Shown: positions 34,569 through 44,067, counted from the first letter of the stretch. The stretch: 58,661 nt of DNA from Flavobacteriales bacterium UBA7690 (GCA_002482775.1 DLGQ01000015.1:27887-86547), one strand, 5' to 3'. Translations and numbers: made by a program. Notes: generated by a model from the letters alone, not told the origin.

Positions 34569-35049
34569 AATTCTCCTCCGCGATCACCTCTTCCAATGAT
34601 CTTTCGTGGAACTTCACACTGAAGCCACCGTACCCGAGCCGCACATCGGCATTGATCTTTTTCTCGGCACCGGAAAGATCCCAGTTCAATGATGGGTAGC
34701 GCGCCGCGAACACTTGCGGATCCTCGCCAACCACGAACTCCGCATGCTCATAGCCTTCCGCATACGGGCTACCGTTCTTGGGTGCTGGCAGTTCGATCAC
34801 ATCGATCGCGCGTCCTTGCAGAATGAACGGTCGGTATAGTTTGAAGGTGGCGATGGGCCTGCCCCCGATCACGTGTTCGCCAAGCAGGGTGCCGTTCTTG
34901 GAAAGGTGATCCCGCCATGCGGCGTAGCGTTCAGCGGTCTCCACGCGGTAGCACACATGGTCCAGGACCAACGGGGCCGCAGCGATGCCATCCTGTTCAA
35001 GTGCGGCGAAGAGGCGTTGCAAGAAGATCGACGGGTCGGGGAGTTCCAT
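34558..35049 (-). CDS. YecM-like VOC-superfamily protein
   Basis: 163 residues from the ATG at 35049; the upstream open frame to 35127 is not protein-like. Family signs are LDHVCYRVETAERY, GGRPIATFKLYRPF, IDVIELPAPKNGSPYAEGYEHAEFVV and the C-terminal VKFHERSLEEVI, all typical of YecM (DUF991). The fold is a vicinal-oxygen-chelate type, and the His and Glu in DHVCYR and YEHAEF are candidate metal ligands. Function is unknown. It is transcribed from a region shared with the divergent alpha-2-macroglobulin gene. Confidence 0.85.
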   Translation of the reverse strand: MELPDPSIFLQRLFAALEQDGIAAAPLVLDHVCYRVETAERYAAWRDHLSKNGTLLGEHVIGGRPIATFKLYRPFILQGRAIDVIELPAPKNGSPYAEGYEHAEFVVGEDPQVFAARYPSLNWDLSGAEKKINADVRLGYGGFSVKFHERSLEEVIAEENSTK

Positions 35050-35106
35050 CGTGCGAAGATCGTATGGCGAAGTGCGGCACAACGTTGGCGATAGGCGGCC
35101 GGGACG

Positions 35107-35114
35107 GACCTTTG
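35107..35114 (+). promoter_or_regulatory. -7-like box for the alpha-2-macroglobulin gene
   Basis: GACCTTTG, one mismatch to TAnnTTTG, ending 18 bases before the ATG at 35133, in the 83-bp divergent region. Confidence 0.4.
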
Positions 35115-35132
35115 TCCCCGAACACAACCCGC

Positions 35133-38100
35133 ATGCGCCTTGTCCGCACCTCGTTACTTCTGCTCACGCTCGTTCCGCTTTTCATCACCTGCCGTTCCAA
35201 GCACGACGTGGTGAGTAGCACTTCTGGAACCACCGACCCACGCTGGTCCGCTGTGGATTCGCTCCAGCGTCTGGGCCAATACGCCAGTGCTTTGGAGCGC
35301 ACCGAAATGTTGCTGGCCGAAGCGCGCACCAGCGGCGACTGGCGCAACGAGTACCGCGCTTGGCGCTACCGCACATTGTTCATCCCCAGTATCGGTGGAT
35401 CCAACGACAGCGCGTTGATGGCGATGGAGGCACGCACCACCACGGCCGCAGTTCCGTTGCAACAGTTGCTGCACTCCACGGTGGCCGAAGGGTGGTGGCA
35501 ACGCTACCAGAGCGATCGGTGGAACATCCTCGAGCGCACCGAACTAAGCGCACCCTCGGACGATCCGGATACATGGACGCAAGGCACCTACATGGAACGG
35601 GTGATCGCGCACTACCAAGCATCCCTCGAACCGGCCGATACGCTGCTGAAGATCCCTGTTGGGGAACTTGGCTCGTTGTTGTTGGGTGATGAGGATACAC
35701 GCATACTTCGTCCCACGTTGTTCGATGTTCTGGCCCACCGGGCATTGGAGGTGTACGGGAATAGCGAGACGCGTATCACCGAACCGGCGTGGCGTTTCAA
35801 GTTGGACGATGCGAAGGACTTCGACCTCTTCGAACCGTTCGCCTTCCGTGCCTTGCAACACCGCGACAGCACCGCTTGGGAGTTCCAAGCGCTGAAGCTC
35901 TACCAACGACTGGAGCGTGCGCACCTGAACGACGACACCCCGGATGCACTGGTGGATGTGACGCTCGCTCGTCTCGACTTTGTTCGGGCGAACAGCACCG
36001 TGGCTAACAAGGACTCGCTCTTCTTGGGTGCGCTGAACACCTTGCGCAGCCGCCTACCGAACGACACGTGCTGGGCCGAAGTCACGTATCGCATTGCGAG
36101 TTGGCATCAAGAGGAAGGAGCTAAATTCCAGCGGCTCGCAGGTGATGAACTGAAGTGGGAGAACCGCACCGCACGCGATCTCTGCAACGAAGCCATTGCG
36201 AAGTTCCCGGGATCCTTCGGCGCGAAGCGTTGCGAACAACTGAAGGCCACGTTGGAATATCCTGCGCTGCGGTTGGAAGTGGAGGAGGCCACCGTACCGG
36301 ATCAGAGATTCCAGTTCGCGCTCAGCTACCGCAATGTGCGCAGTGTGGGTATGCGGATCGTACGCATGCCCGGTGCGGAAACAAGCGAGGAACCCGTGCG
36401 CAACGAGATGGAGAAGTGGTTGGTCGGCCAGAAGCCAGTGAAGGAATGGACCGTGGAACTCCCCGATGATGGCGACTTGAACGAACACCTGGTCGAGCTG
36501 CCTGTGGAGGGTTTGCCGTTGGGGAACTACGCGCTCTTGGTGGCGCAGGACGGGAAATTCCGCGGCGAACAAGGCAGCTTGGCCTTCGCCTTTTTCTGGT
36601 CCACGCAGTTCGCGGTGGTGCAACGCACGGTGAACAACGAGGAGGAACTGCTCGTCCTTGATCGCCATACTGGCGCACCACGCGCAGCAGTGGAAGTGGT
36701 GCAATGGAACACACCATCACACTGGTCGGAAGAGAACAAGCGAGAGCGGATGGGCAGTGCCACCACCGATGCCGAAGGCCGCGTGCGTTTCCCGGTGCGC
36801 ACACAGGCGCAAGTGTGGTATGGGTTGAAGCAGGGCAGCGATGTGTACCGCACCAGCATGCAATGGAGCTACGGCAGGAACGAAGCCGCATCGCAGGAGG
36901 AACTACGCACCTACCTCTTCACGGACCGCGCCATCTACCGTCCGGGCCAGGAACTCTTCTTCAAAGGCATCGTGGTAACGCAGAAGGACAAGAGCGCAGG
37001 TGTGAAGTCGAACTACACAACGGAGGTCAGGTTCTTCGATGTCAACGGTGAGTTGAACGATTCCGCAAAAGTGACCACCGACGCATTCGGTGCGTTCCAC
37101 GGAAAATTCACAACACCGGCCGGTACGCTCACCGGAGGCATGCGGATCGAGGAGAAGAACGGCAGCGCCTTTGTGCAAGTTGAAGAGTACAAACGCCCCA
37201 CGTTCGAACTGGTCTTCGATCCCATTGCTGGCACGCCGAAGCTGGGCGAAGAGGTGGTGGTCACCGGCACCGCGAAGAGCTATGCGGGAGTTCCGTTGGA
37301 TGGCGCCACCGTGCAGTGGAACATCCAGCGTGGTGTGGTGATGCCGTGGTGGTCCAGCTGGGGATGGCGCGGGTTGCCTTGGGGTCGAAGCACGGAAGTA
37401 GCCAGCGGCGCCGCCACCTGCGATGCACAAGGCCGGTTCACCGCCACCTTCATGGCCGATGCCGACAAGGCTTTTCCGCGTCGGTCGGATCCCACGTTCA
37501 ACTTCACCATCGCTGCGGGTGCCACGGATATCAGCGGTGAAACACAGACAGGCACCACCAGTTTCAGTCTCGCCTATCGCTCCATCAACATCGAGTTGAA
37601 CATCGGTGAGGCACTGGATCGTGCGCATACCGACAGCATCGATGTACGCGTGAAGAATTTGAACGGCGAAGAGGTGGATATGCCCATGGACATCCGAATC
37701 GTGGAACTGGTCCCACCTGTTGATGCACCACGTCGCGATCGCTTGTGGGAGCGCCCGGACCGTGTGCTCGAAGGCGAATTTCCACGCACACACTTGGCTA
37801 ATGATCCCATGAGCTGGCCGGAAGGCAAGGTGGTGCTGGAGCGCAAAGCACATCACGCCAAGGGCCGCGCGCTAGCCGTGAAGGGCATGGACGACTTCAC
37901 TGTGGGCATTTACCGCATCGAGGTGGATGCCAAGGATGCACAAGGCGTTCCGGTGAAAGTGGCGCGACTGGTCACGTTGTACGATACGGCGATCCAGAAC
38001 ACGGGCTTCATTGATGAAGCCTTCCATGTGGAAGCCGTGAAGGTGAAGTGCGCTCCCGGAGAAAAGGCGTCGTTGCTGTTGAGCAGTGCGTTGCCAAGTG

Positions 38101-41100
38101 CGCGTGTGCTGATGGAAGTGGAGCGCGATGGGCGGATCGCAGCCAGCCGGACGTTCATCCTGAGCAAAGGCCAGCAACTGGTGGAACTGCCTGTGCTGGA
38201 AGGTGATCGCGGCGGCTTCGCGGTGCATTTCCTCTGTGTGGAACGCGGTCGTTCGCACCTGGAGACGAAGTGGATCGATGTGCCGTGGACGAACAAGGAA
38301 TTGCAGGTGGAGTGGATGAGCTTCCGCGACAAACTGCTTCCTGGCGCGAAAGAGGAATGGCGGTTGCGGATCACCGGGCCGAAGAAAGAGAAGGTGGCCG
38401 CACAGCTACTTGCGGTGATGTACGATGCCTCGCTGGATCACTTCGCGCCGCATGCGTGGAGCATGTTCCAATGGCCCACGAACAGCCAACGTTTCGGGTG
38501 GCAGCGCAGCGAGCCGTTCGCCGTGCGCCATGGTAATATGTGGAACACGGGCATTCAACTTCCCGGAGATACTGCGCGCAGCTATCCGCAGCTCTGGGGG
38601 CGTGAGTTCTTCGCGATGTGGCCGGGGACATACGGCTATGCTACGGACGGGATCATGATGCGTTCGGAAGTGGCGAATGCGGCGATGGCTCCGCCCAAGG
38701 CTGGTGGGCGAATGGATATGATGTCCAAGGATGCGGAAATGGATGCGGAGGAGATGGCCGAACCGCAAGCGGAAGCAGCACCGACCACCAACACCCCACA
38801 GCCCGTGCGCACGGACTTCCGCGAGACCGCGTTCTTCTTCCCCGAACTGCTCACCGAACGTGATGGAAGTGTGGTCCTCCGGTTCACCACACCGGATGCA
38901 TTGACGCGCTGGAACTTGATGGGTCTTGCGCATACCAAGGAATTGCAGTTGGCCCAGTTCAACAAACAAGCCACCACGAGCAAGCCGTTGATGGTGGTGC
39001 CGAACCTACCGCGCTTCTTGCGCCATGGCGATCGCATCACGTTGACGACGAAGATCAATGCGATCGAAAGTGCGGTGACGGGTAGCGTGCGCTTATCGCT
39101 TTTCGATCCGCTCAGCGGCGCCGAGATCACATCACGGTTCACACAACAACGGACCGAGCAAACGTTCACAGCAGCGCCGGGGACGAGCACCGCCGCAGCG
39201 TGGCCCATCGTGGTACCGGACGATGTGGATATGGTCAGCGTGCGCATCGTCGCCACGGGTGCAGGCATCAGCGATGGTGAAGAGCGGCCGTTGCCGGTGC
39301 TCACGGACAAGGTACTTGTCACCGAAAGCATGCCGCTACCAGTAACGAAGGCAGGTACCAAGACCTTCTCGTTGGACAAATTGGTGAACACCACGAGCAC
39401 AACGTTGCTGCAACGCAGCTTGAAGTTGGAGTTCACGCCGAACCCGGCTTGGTATGCTGTACAAGCGTTGCCATACTTGATGGAATTCCCGCACGAATGC
39501 GCCGAACAGACTTTTGGCAGATACTATGCGAACCGGTTGGCCACCCATATCGTAGAGCAGCGCCCCGTTGTTCGTACGGTGTTCGAGCAGTGGAGCAAGC
39601 AGGGTGAGACCGCATTCCTCTCCGCACTGGAGAAGAACGCTGAGTTGAAAAGTGTGGTGCTGGAAGAAACGCCATGGGTGCTGAACGCCAAGGATGAAGG
39701 TGAGCGCAAACGGCGAGTGGCCTTGTTCTTCGACATGCAACGGATGGCTTCGGAAGAACAAGCATCACTGAAGAAGTTGCGCGACATGCAGCTGCCGAAC
39801 GGGGCGTGGCCGTGGTGGAGCGGCATGCGCGAGAGCCGCTACATCACGCAACACATCGTGGCAGGCTTCGGGCATTTGGAGGCGTTGAAGGCCGCTGATA
39901 CCCGTGGCGATGGCCCGAACGAGACCATGTTGGCACAAGCCGTTCAGTGGTTGGATGAAGATGTGGACCGCACTTACCGCGAACTACTGAAGAACACCAA
40001 AGCCGAGGACCGCGCGAAGTATGTTCCGGGTGCGATCGATGTACACCTGCTCTATGCCCGCAGTTTCTTCACCCGTTGGTCCATCATCGGCAGCACACGT
40101 ACGGCCATGGACTTCTACGTAGCGCGTTGCAAGGAGACGTGGTTGCAACGTGGGTTGCAAGAGCAAGCCATGCTGGCTTTGGCGTTCGATCGCATGGGCG
40201 AAAAAGCGACGGCACAGCTGATCTTGAAGTCGTTGGGCGAACGCGCTACACGGAGCGAAGAGCTCGGCATGTATTGGAATGGCTTCAACGCGGGTTACGT
40301 GTGGAACGAATTCCCGACCGAAACCCAGGCGTTGTTGATCGAAGCCTTCCACGAAGTCGGCAAGAACAAGCCAGCCGTCGATCAGTTGCGCCAGTACCTC
40401 TTGAAGCTGAAACAGACCACCGACTGGAAGACCACCAAGGCCACGGCGGATGCCTGCTACGCGCTCTTGCTCACCGGCGACGACTGGTTGGCCATGGACA
40501 ATGCGCCGATCATCAAGGTGGGCGATGCCACCATCAAACCGGAGAGGGCCGAAGCGGGCACGGGCTACTTCGAGAAGACGTGGACCGGCGATGCCATAGA
40601 GCCGGACATGGGCCGCGTAACGGTGACCACCGCGAAGGACGGTGTGCAGTGGGGTGCATTGCACTGGCAATACTTGGAGAAGATGGACAAGGTGACGCCG
40701 CACGAAAGTCCGTTCGCCATCAAGAAGAGCGTGCTGCTGGAACAGCCGACCGATGCCGGGGTCCGGCTGGTAGAGCTTGGTGGGAACAAGAAGTTGAACC
40801 CCGGTGATCGTGTCACCATCCGCATCGAATTGCGAACGGACCGTTACTTGGACTACGTACACCTGAAGGATCAGCGGGCTGCGGCTTTCGAACCCGTGGA
40901 AGCGATCAGCGGCTACAAATGGCAAGGAGGGTTGGGCTATTACCAAAGCATCCGCGATGCTGGCATGCACTTCTTCTTCGATCGCATTTCGCCGGGCACC
41001 TATGTGTTCGAGTATGACCTGAAGGTGACCCACGCCGGCGATATGAGCAACGGCCTCACCACCGCGATGTGCATGTACGCGCCCGAGTTCAGTTCGCACA

Positions 41101-41132
41101 GCGAGGGCGTGCGTGTGGTCGTTGGCAAATAG
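35133..41132 (+). CDS. alpha-2-macroglobulin family lipoprotein
   Basis: 1999 residues from the ATG at 35133. The signal peptide has lipobox FITC, so this is a lipid-anchored periplasmic protein; an in-frame upstream extension to 34917 is rejected. A helical N-terminal region (TPR-like, GQYASALERTEML) precedes the macroglobulin domains. MG2 is recognisable from FTDRAIYRPGQELFFKGIVV near residue 595. The A2M core starts around residue 1228 (RETAFFFPELLTERDGSVVLRF ... DALTRWNLMG). The thioester motif CxEQ is intact as CAEQ with Cys1456, followed by the alpha-helical thioester domain (LPNGAWPWWSGMRES). Family members trap attacking proteases. A Trp-rich loop lies near residues 735-750 (MPWWSSWGWRGLPWG). 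No pbpC is next to it. Confidence 0.94.
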   Translation: MRLVRTSLLLLTLVPLFITCRSKHDVVSSTSGTTDPRWSAVDSLQRLGQYASALERTEMLLAEARTSGDWRNEYRAWRYRTLFIPSIGGSNDSALMAMEARTTTAAVPLQQLLHSTVAEGWWQRYQSDRWNILERTELSAPSDDPDTWTQGTYMERVIAHYQASLEPADTLLKIPVGELGSLLLGDEDTRILRPTLFDVLAHRALEVYGNSETRITEPAWRFKLDDAKDFDLFEPFAFRALQHRDSTAWEFQALKLYQRLERAHLNDDTPDALVDVTLARLDFVRANSTVANKDSLFLGALNTLRSRLPNDTCWAEVTYRIASWHQEEGAKFQRLAGDELKWENRTARDLCNEAIAKFPGSFGAKRCEQLKATLEYPALRLEVEEATVPDQRFQFALSYRNVRSVGMRIVRMPGAETSEEPVRNEMEKWLVGQKPVKEWTVELPDDGDLNEHLVELPVEGLPLGNYALLVAQDGKFRGEQGSLAFAFFWSTQFAVVQRTVNNEEELLVLDRHTGAPRAAVEVVQWNTPSHWSEENKRERMGSATTDAEGRVRFPVRTQAQVWYGLKQGSDVYRTSMQWSYGRNEAASQEELRTYLFTDRAIYRPGQELFFKGIVVTQKDKSAGVKSNYTTEVRFFDVNGELNDSAKVTTDAFGAFHGKFTTPAGTLTGGMRIEEKNGSAFVQVEEYKRPTFELVFDPIAGTPKLGEEVVVTGTAKSYAGVPLDGATVQWNIQRGVVMPWWSSWGWRGLPWGRSTEVASGAATCDAQGRFTATFMADADKAFPRRSDPTFNFTIAAGATDISGETQTGTTSFSLAYRSINIELNIGEALDRAHTDSIDVRVKNLNGEEVDMPMDIRIVELVPPVDAPRRDRLWERPDRVLEGEFPRTHLANDPMSWPEGKVVLERKAHHAKGRALAVKGMDDFTVGIYRIEVDAKDAQGVPVKVARLVTLYDTAIQNTGFIDEAFHVEAVKVKCAPGEKASLLLSSALPSARVLMEVERDGRIAASRTFILSKGQQLVELPVLEGDRGGFAVHFLCVERGRSHLETKWIDVPWTNKELQVEWMSFRDKLLPGAKEEWRLRITGPKKEKVAAQLLAVMYDASLDHFAPHAWSMFQWPTNSQRFGWQRSEPFAVRHGNMWNTGIQLPGDTARSYPQLWGREFFAMWPGTYGYATDGIMMRSEVANAAMAPPKAGGRMDMMSKDAEMDAEEMAEPQAEAAPTTNTPQPVRTDFRETAFFFPELLTERDGSVVLRFTTPDALTRWNLMGLAHTKELQLAQFNKQATTSKPLMVVPNLPRFLRHGDRITLTTKINAIESAVTGSVRLSLFDPLSGAEITSRFTQQRTEQTFTAAPGTSTAAAWPIVVPDDVDMVSVRIVATGAGISDGEERPLPVLTDKVLVTESMPLPVTKAGTKTFSLDKLVNTTSTTLLQRSLKLEFTPNPAWYAVQALPYLMEFPHECAEQTFGRYYANRLATHIVEQRPVVRTVFEQWSKQGETAFLSALEKNAELKSVVLEETPWVLNAKDEGERKRRVALFFDMQRMASEEQASLKKLRDMQLPNGAWPWWSGMRESRYITQHIVAGFGHLEALKAADTRGDGPNETMLAQAVQWLDEDVDRTYRELLKNTKAEDRAKYVPGAIDVHLLYARSFFTRWSIIGSTRTAMDFYVARCKETWLQRGLQEQAMLALAFDRMGEKATAQLILKSLGERATRSEELGMYWNGFNAGYVWNEFPTETQALLIEAFHEVGKNKPAVDQLRQYLLKLKQTTDWKTTKATADACYALLLTGDDWLAMDNAPIIKVGDATIKPERAEAGTGYFEKTWTGDAIEPDMGRVTVTTAKDGVQWGALHWQYLEKMDKVTPHESPFAIKKSVLLEQPTDAGVRLVELGGNKKLNPGDRVTIRIELRTDRYLDYVHLKDQRAAAFEPVEAISGYKWQGGLGYYQSIRDAGMHFFFDRISPGTYVFEYDLKVTHAGDMSNGLTTAMCMYAPEFSSHSEGVRVVVGK

Positions 41133-41139
41133 AGGCGCT

Positions 41140-41147
41140 TACTTTCG
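41140..41147 (+). promoter_or_regulatory. -7-like box for the 41152 lipoprotein
   Basis: TACTTTCG, similar to TAnnTTTG, followed four bases later by the ATG at 41152. An upstream TTG lies 15 bases before it. Confidence 0.35.
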
Positions 41148-41151
41148 CCGC

Positions 41152-41679
41152 ATGAAAGCACTGATCCCGTTCGCGCTGTTGGTATGCCTGGCCTCCTGTG
41201 GCGATGGCAAGAAGGAAGCCGCCGAGCAGATGGCCGATACCACGGCAACGGCTACTGTTGCCCCGGCCGTACTGGATCTATCCACCTTCGACACACCCTT
41301 ACTGGTGGAGTTCGGCGACCTGGCCACCCTGGGTGTGGATTCGCCCACGGTGAAGTGGAACGAAGAGCTAGGCCGCTTGGAAGTGGGCGCTGGCGAGCAT
41401 TTCGGCCTGCTGATCACCGAAGAACCCGCTGACTTGGCCCGCCTGAAAGCCGATCTGGACCGCGACATGTTGCAGAAACACACCGTGATCGAGGAGACCC
41501 CCGAGAAGCTCGTCTACCGATCGCAGTTCCCGGATGATGCGGGCACCTTCATCCACTTCTACCGCACCGTGCAAGTGGGCGACCGCACCTTCGTGGTCAC
41601 CGATGCCGACCAGGTCCGCTTCAACGAAGCCGATGTACAGCGGATGGTGGCTTCCATCAAGTCGAAGTCCGCGGTCTGA
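41152..41679 (+). CDS. hypothetical lipoprotein
   Basis: 175 residues from the ATG at 41152. The signal peptide ends in the lipobox CLASC. A low-complexity Ala/Thr linker (ADTTATATVAPAV) follows, then a compact domain of about 130 residues with no recognised family. It contains DTPLLVEFGDLATLGVD, GAGEHFGLLITEE and HFYRTVQVGDRTFVVTD. It follows the macroglobulin gene by 19 bases and precedes the DUF1684 gene by two, so the three may share transcripts. Function unknown. Confidence 0.78.
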   Translation: MKALIPFALLVCLASCGDGKKEAAEQMADTTATATVAPAVLDLSTFDTPLLVEFGDLATLGVDSPTVKWNEELGRLEVGAGEHFGLLITEEPADLARLKADLDRDMLQKHTVIEETPEKLVYRSQFPDDAGTFIHFYRTVQVGDRTFVVTDADQVRFNEADVQRMVASIKSKSAV

Positions 41680-41681
41680 TC

Positions 41682-42287
41682 ATGGTGCGCAGCGCGTTCT
41701 TGGTCATGTCGTTGGTCACCTTCGGTCCGTTGTGGGCCCAGGGCGACGAAAAGTGGATGGCCGGGCTGGACCGTTACTGGGCGGAGATCGACTCGGCCTA
41801 CCGGGACACGCTGCATTCGCCACTGCCGAAGGAGGATCGCCCGGGTTTCGTCAACCTACCCCGTTTCGCGGCGGATAGGGCCTTCCGGGTAACGGCACGC
41901 TTCGTAGCCCAGGAAGGGGAGGTTTTCGGCATGAAGACCAGCACCGAGCGCGAGCCGAAGTACAGGAGCGTGGGCACCCTCCATTTCACCCTGAACGGGA
42001 CGGACGAGCAGCTTACCGTGTTCCAGAATATCGACCTCAGCCGGCTGGAGGACTACCGCAACTACCTCTTCGTGCCCTTCACGGACCTGACCAATGGGGA
42101 GCAGACCTACGGGGGCGGTCGCTACTTGGACCTGGAGGGGCCACTGGGGGATACCGTGGAACTGGATTTCAACCGGGCCTACAACCCCTATTGTGCTTAC
42201 GGAGGGCGTTATTCCTGCCCCATTCCGCCGCAGGAGAACCATTTGGAGGTATCGGTCGAAGCCGGCGTTTTGAAGCACCACGACTAG
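41682..42287 (+). CDS. DUF1684 family secreted protein
   Basis: 201 residues with an N-terminal signal peptide (MVRSAFLVMSLVTFGPLWAQG). The domain matches DUF1684: ERPKYRSVGTLHF-like text, then FVPFTDLTNGEQTYGGGRYLDLE, LDFNRAYNPYCAYGGRYSCPIPPQENHLEV and a terminal AGV. The conserved YNPYCAY...SCPIPP segment contains two Cys that could pair. Its biochemical role is unknown. It starts two bases after the upstream lipoprotein stop. Confidence 0.88.
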   Translation: MVRSAFLVMSLVTFGPLWAQGDEKWMAGLDRYWAEIDSAYRDTLHSPLPKEDRPGFVNLPRFAADRAFRVTARFVAQEGEVFGMKTSTEREPKYRSVGTLHFTLNGTDEQLTVFQNIDLSRLEDYRNYLFVPFTDLTNGEQTYGGGRYLDLEGPLGDTVELDFNRAYNPYCAYGGRYSCPIPPQENHLEVSVEAGVLKHHD

Positions 42288-42371
42288 GAGCGATCCGACG
42301 AGCGCAACCTATTGGTCGATGGCCCGTACACACGGCGTCGAAAAGCCCTAGGAAAGCCGCTTTTGATCGGC

Positions 42372-42379
42372 TATCCTTG
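42372..42379 (+). promoter_or_regulatory. -7-like box for the 42401 gene
   Basis: TATCCTTG, one mismatch to TAnnTTTG, ending 21 bases before the ATG at 42401, in the 113-bp gap after the DUF1684 gene. Confidence 0.45.
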
Positions 42380-42400
42380 CAACTTGACCGGACTACCGCC

Positions 42401-43186
42401 ATGCGCTCTATCAACCTTCTCTTCGCCGCCGTTCTGAGCTTGCCAGCCTCTGCTGGTGTCATCGTGCTCGAGGGCAACTACCAAGGCAAGAACCTCTTCA
42501 TCCAGAATCCGTTCTCGGAAGCTGGTGTGGGTTTCTGCGTGTTCGAGGTCACTGTGAACGACCAGATCGCCACGGACGAGATCAATAGCAGCGCCTTCGA
42601 GGTGGACATGAACAACTTCGGCTTGAAGTTGAGCGACAAGGTGGTAGTGAAAGTGAAGCATAAGGACGGCTGCACGCCCGTGGTCCTCAACCCCGAAGTG
42701 CTGAAGCCGAAGAGCACCTTCGACATCGTGAAACAATCCATCGGTGCGGACGGTAACTACACCTGGACCACCACCAACGAGACGGGCGAACTGCCCTTCA
42801 TCGTGGAGCAGAAACGCTGGAACAAATGGGTGAAGGTGGGTGAGGTGATGGGCACTGGCAAACCAGGCGAACATACCTACAACTTCACGGTAACCCCGCA
42901 CAGTGGCGAGAACACCTTCCACGTGAAGCAGACCGACCTGAGCAAACGCGCACGGTATAGCGAAGCCGTAACGCTCGCGTCGAATTCAAACCCCATAACC
43001 TGGAGCCCGCCCAAGCCGAAGGATGAGATCATCTTCAGCGCTACCACCTTGTTCGAGATCTACGATCAGTACGGCAACATCGTGAAGCGCGGGTACGCCG
43101 ATCGTGTGGAAGTGGCTTCCTTGAAGAAGGACCTCTACTACCTCAACTACGACAACAAGATGGGGGAGACCTTCATCAAACGTTGA
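42401..43186 (+). CDS. secreted protein with a degenerate T9SS type-A-like tail
   Basis: 261 residues from the ATG at 42401. The signal peptide ends at LPASAG. The body has predicted beta-sandwich segments (FCVFEVTVNDQIATDEINSS, TPHSGENTFHVKQTDLSKRAR). The C-terminal 40 residues (LFEIYDQYGNIVKRGYADRVEVASLKKDLYYLNYDNKMGETFIKR) have the strand pattern and KR ending of a Por secretion tail, but without the usual YPNPA lead-in. T9SS export is therefore likely but not certain. A good intrinsic terminator follows at 43206-43240. Confidence 0.82.
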   Translation: MRSINLLFAAVLSLPASAGVIVLEGNYQGKNLFIQNPFSEAGVGFCVFEVTVNDQIATDEINSSAFEVDMNNFGLKLSDKVVVKVKHKDGCTPVVLNPEVLKPKSTFDIVKQSIGADGNYTWTTTNETGELPFIVEQKRWNKWVKVGEVMGTGKPGEHTYNFTVTPHSGENTFHVKQTDLSKRARYSEAVTLASNSNPITWSPPKPKDEIIFSATTLFEIYDQYGNIVKRGYADRVEVASLKKDLYYLNYDNKMGETFIKR

Positions 43187-43205
43187 TCACCACGACATTC
43201 CTTGG

Positions 43206-43240
43206 AAAGCCCTTCGCCATGCGGAGGGCTTTCTTCTTTT
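43206..43240 (+). terminator. intrinsic terminator
   Basis: AAAGCCCT (43206-43213) pairs with AGGGCTTT (43225-43232) around an 11-base loop, followed by CTTCTTTT. It ends transcription of the secreted-protein gene. Confidence 0.85.
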
Positions 43241-43242
43241 CG

Positions 43243-43250
43243 GAACTTCG
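43243..43250 (+). promoter_or_regulatory. -7-like box for mce
   Basis: GAACTTCG, two mismatches to TAnnTTTG, immediately after the terminator and 17 bases before the mce ATG. Placed by position and by likeness to the other boxes in this window. Confidence 0.3.
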
Positions 43251-43267
43251 CCGCCTAGCGCTCGCAC

Positions 43268-43672
43268 ATGATCCGCATTGAACACATCGGCATCGCCGTG
43301 AAAGACCTGGAGAAAGCCGAAGAGGTCTATACCCGCTTACTGGGCACCCCGAGCTACAAACGCGAAGCCGTGGAGAGCGAGGGCGTGATCACCTCGTTCT
43401 TCCAGACCGGCCCCAACAAGATCGAACTCCTGGAAAGCACACGTCCTGATGGGCCCATCGCGAAGGCCATCGAGAAACGCGGGGAAGGCATCCACCACAT
43501 CGCCTTCGAAGTGGCCGATATACGGGCGGAGATGGAGCGGTTGCGTGCCGAAGGGTTCATCTTGCTGAACGAAGAGCCCAAGCGCGGTGCGGACAACAAG
43601 CTTGTCTGTTTCGTACACCCCAAGAGCGCGAACGGCGTGCTGGTGGAACTGTGTCAGGAGATAAGGGGATAG
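43268..43672 (+). CDS. mce: methylmalonyl-CoA epimerase
   Basis: 134 residues, a glyoxalase/VOC fold. Metal ligands appear as His in IEHIGIAV, His in GEGIHHIAFEV and Glu in VLVELCQE. FFQTGPNKIELLEST and GPIAKAIEKRGEGIHH are strongly conserved in the family. It interconverts the (R) and (S) forms of methylmalonyl-CoA, linking propionyl-CoA breakdown to succinyl-CoA. The mutase genes are not in this window. The TfoX-N gene begins three bases after its stop. Confidence 0.95.
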   Translation: MIRIEHIGIAVKDLEKAEEVYTRLLGTPSYKREAVESEGVITSFFQTGPNKIELLESTRPDGPIAKAIEKRGEGIHHIAFEVADIRAEMERLRAEGFILLNEEPKRGADNKLVCFVHPKSANGVLVELCQEIRG

Positions 43673-43675
43673 GCC

Positions 43676-44008
43676 ATGGGTACCCGGAAAGACACGGCAG
43701 CATTCATCTTGGACCAGTTGGGCCACGCGGACAGGTTCAGTGTGAAGTCCATGTTCGGCGAATTCGCGTTGTACGCCGATGGCAAGCCAGTGGCCTTCAT
43801 CTGCGACGACCAGCTTTTCGTGAAGATCATGGCGGAGAGCGCGTTACTGGATACCCGTTGTGAAAAGGCTCCGGCCTATCCGGGGTCGAAGGACTACTAC
43901 CTGGTGCCGGAGGATCTGATCACGGGCGATCGCAAGTTGGCGGAGCTTTTGCTGCGCATTGCTTCGGTGTTGCCGATGCCCAAGGCGAAGAAGTCCGCGC
44001 GTAAGTGA
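43676..44008 (+). CDS. TfoX/Sxy N-terminal domain protein
   Basis: 110 residues, a single TfoX_N domain. Characteristic text is FSVKSMFGEFALYADGKPVAFICDDQLFVKI, then KAPAYPGSKDYYLVPEDLI. The C-terminus is a Lys-rich tail. The C-terminal TfoX domain of the enterobacterial competence regulator is absent, so a competence role is not implied. It is in an operon with mce. Confidence 0.88.
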   Translation: MGTRKDTAAFILDQLGHADRFSVKSMFGEFALYADGKPVAFICDDQLFVKIMAESALLDTRCEKAPAYPGSKDYYLVPEDLITGDRKLAELLLRIASVLPMPKAKKSARK

Positions 44009-44055
44009 AGTGCGCCTATTCAGGGCTCCGGATTTGGCCAATTGAAAAGCACTTC

Positions 44056-44063
44056 TATCTTTA
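44056..44063 (+). promoter_or_regulatory. -7-like box for the DUF2752 gene
   Basis: TATCTTTA, one mismatch to TAnnTTTG, ending four bases before a GTG at 44068 and 22 bases before an ATG at 44086. Confidence 0.4.
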
Positions 44064-44067
44064 GCTT

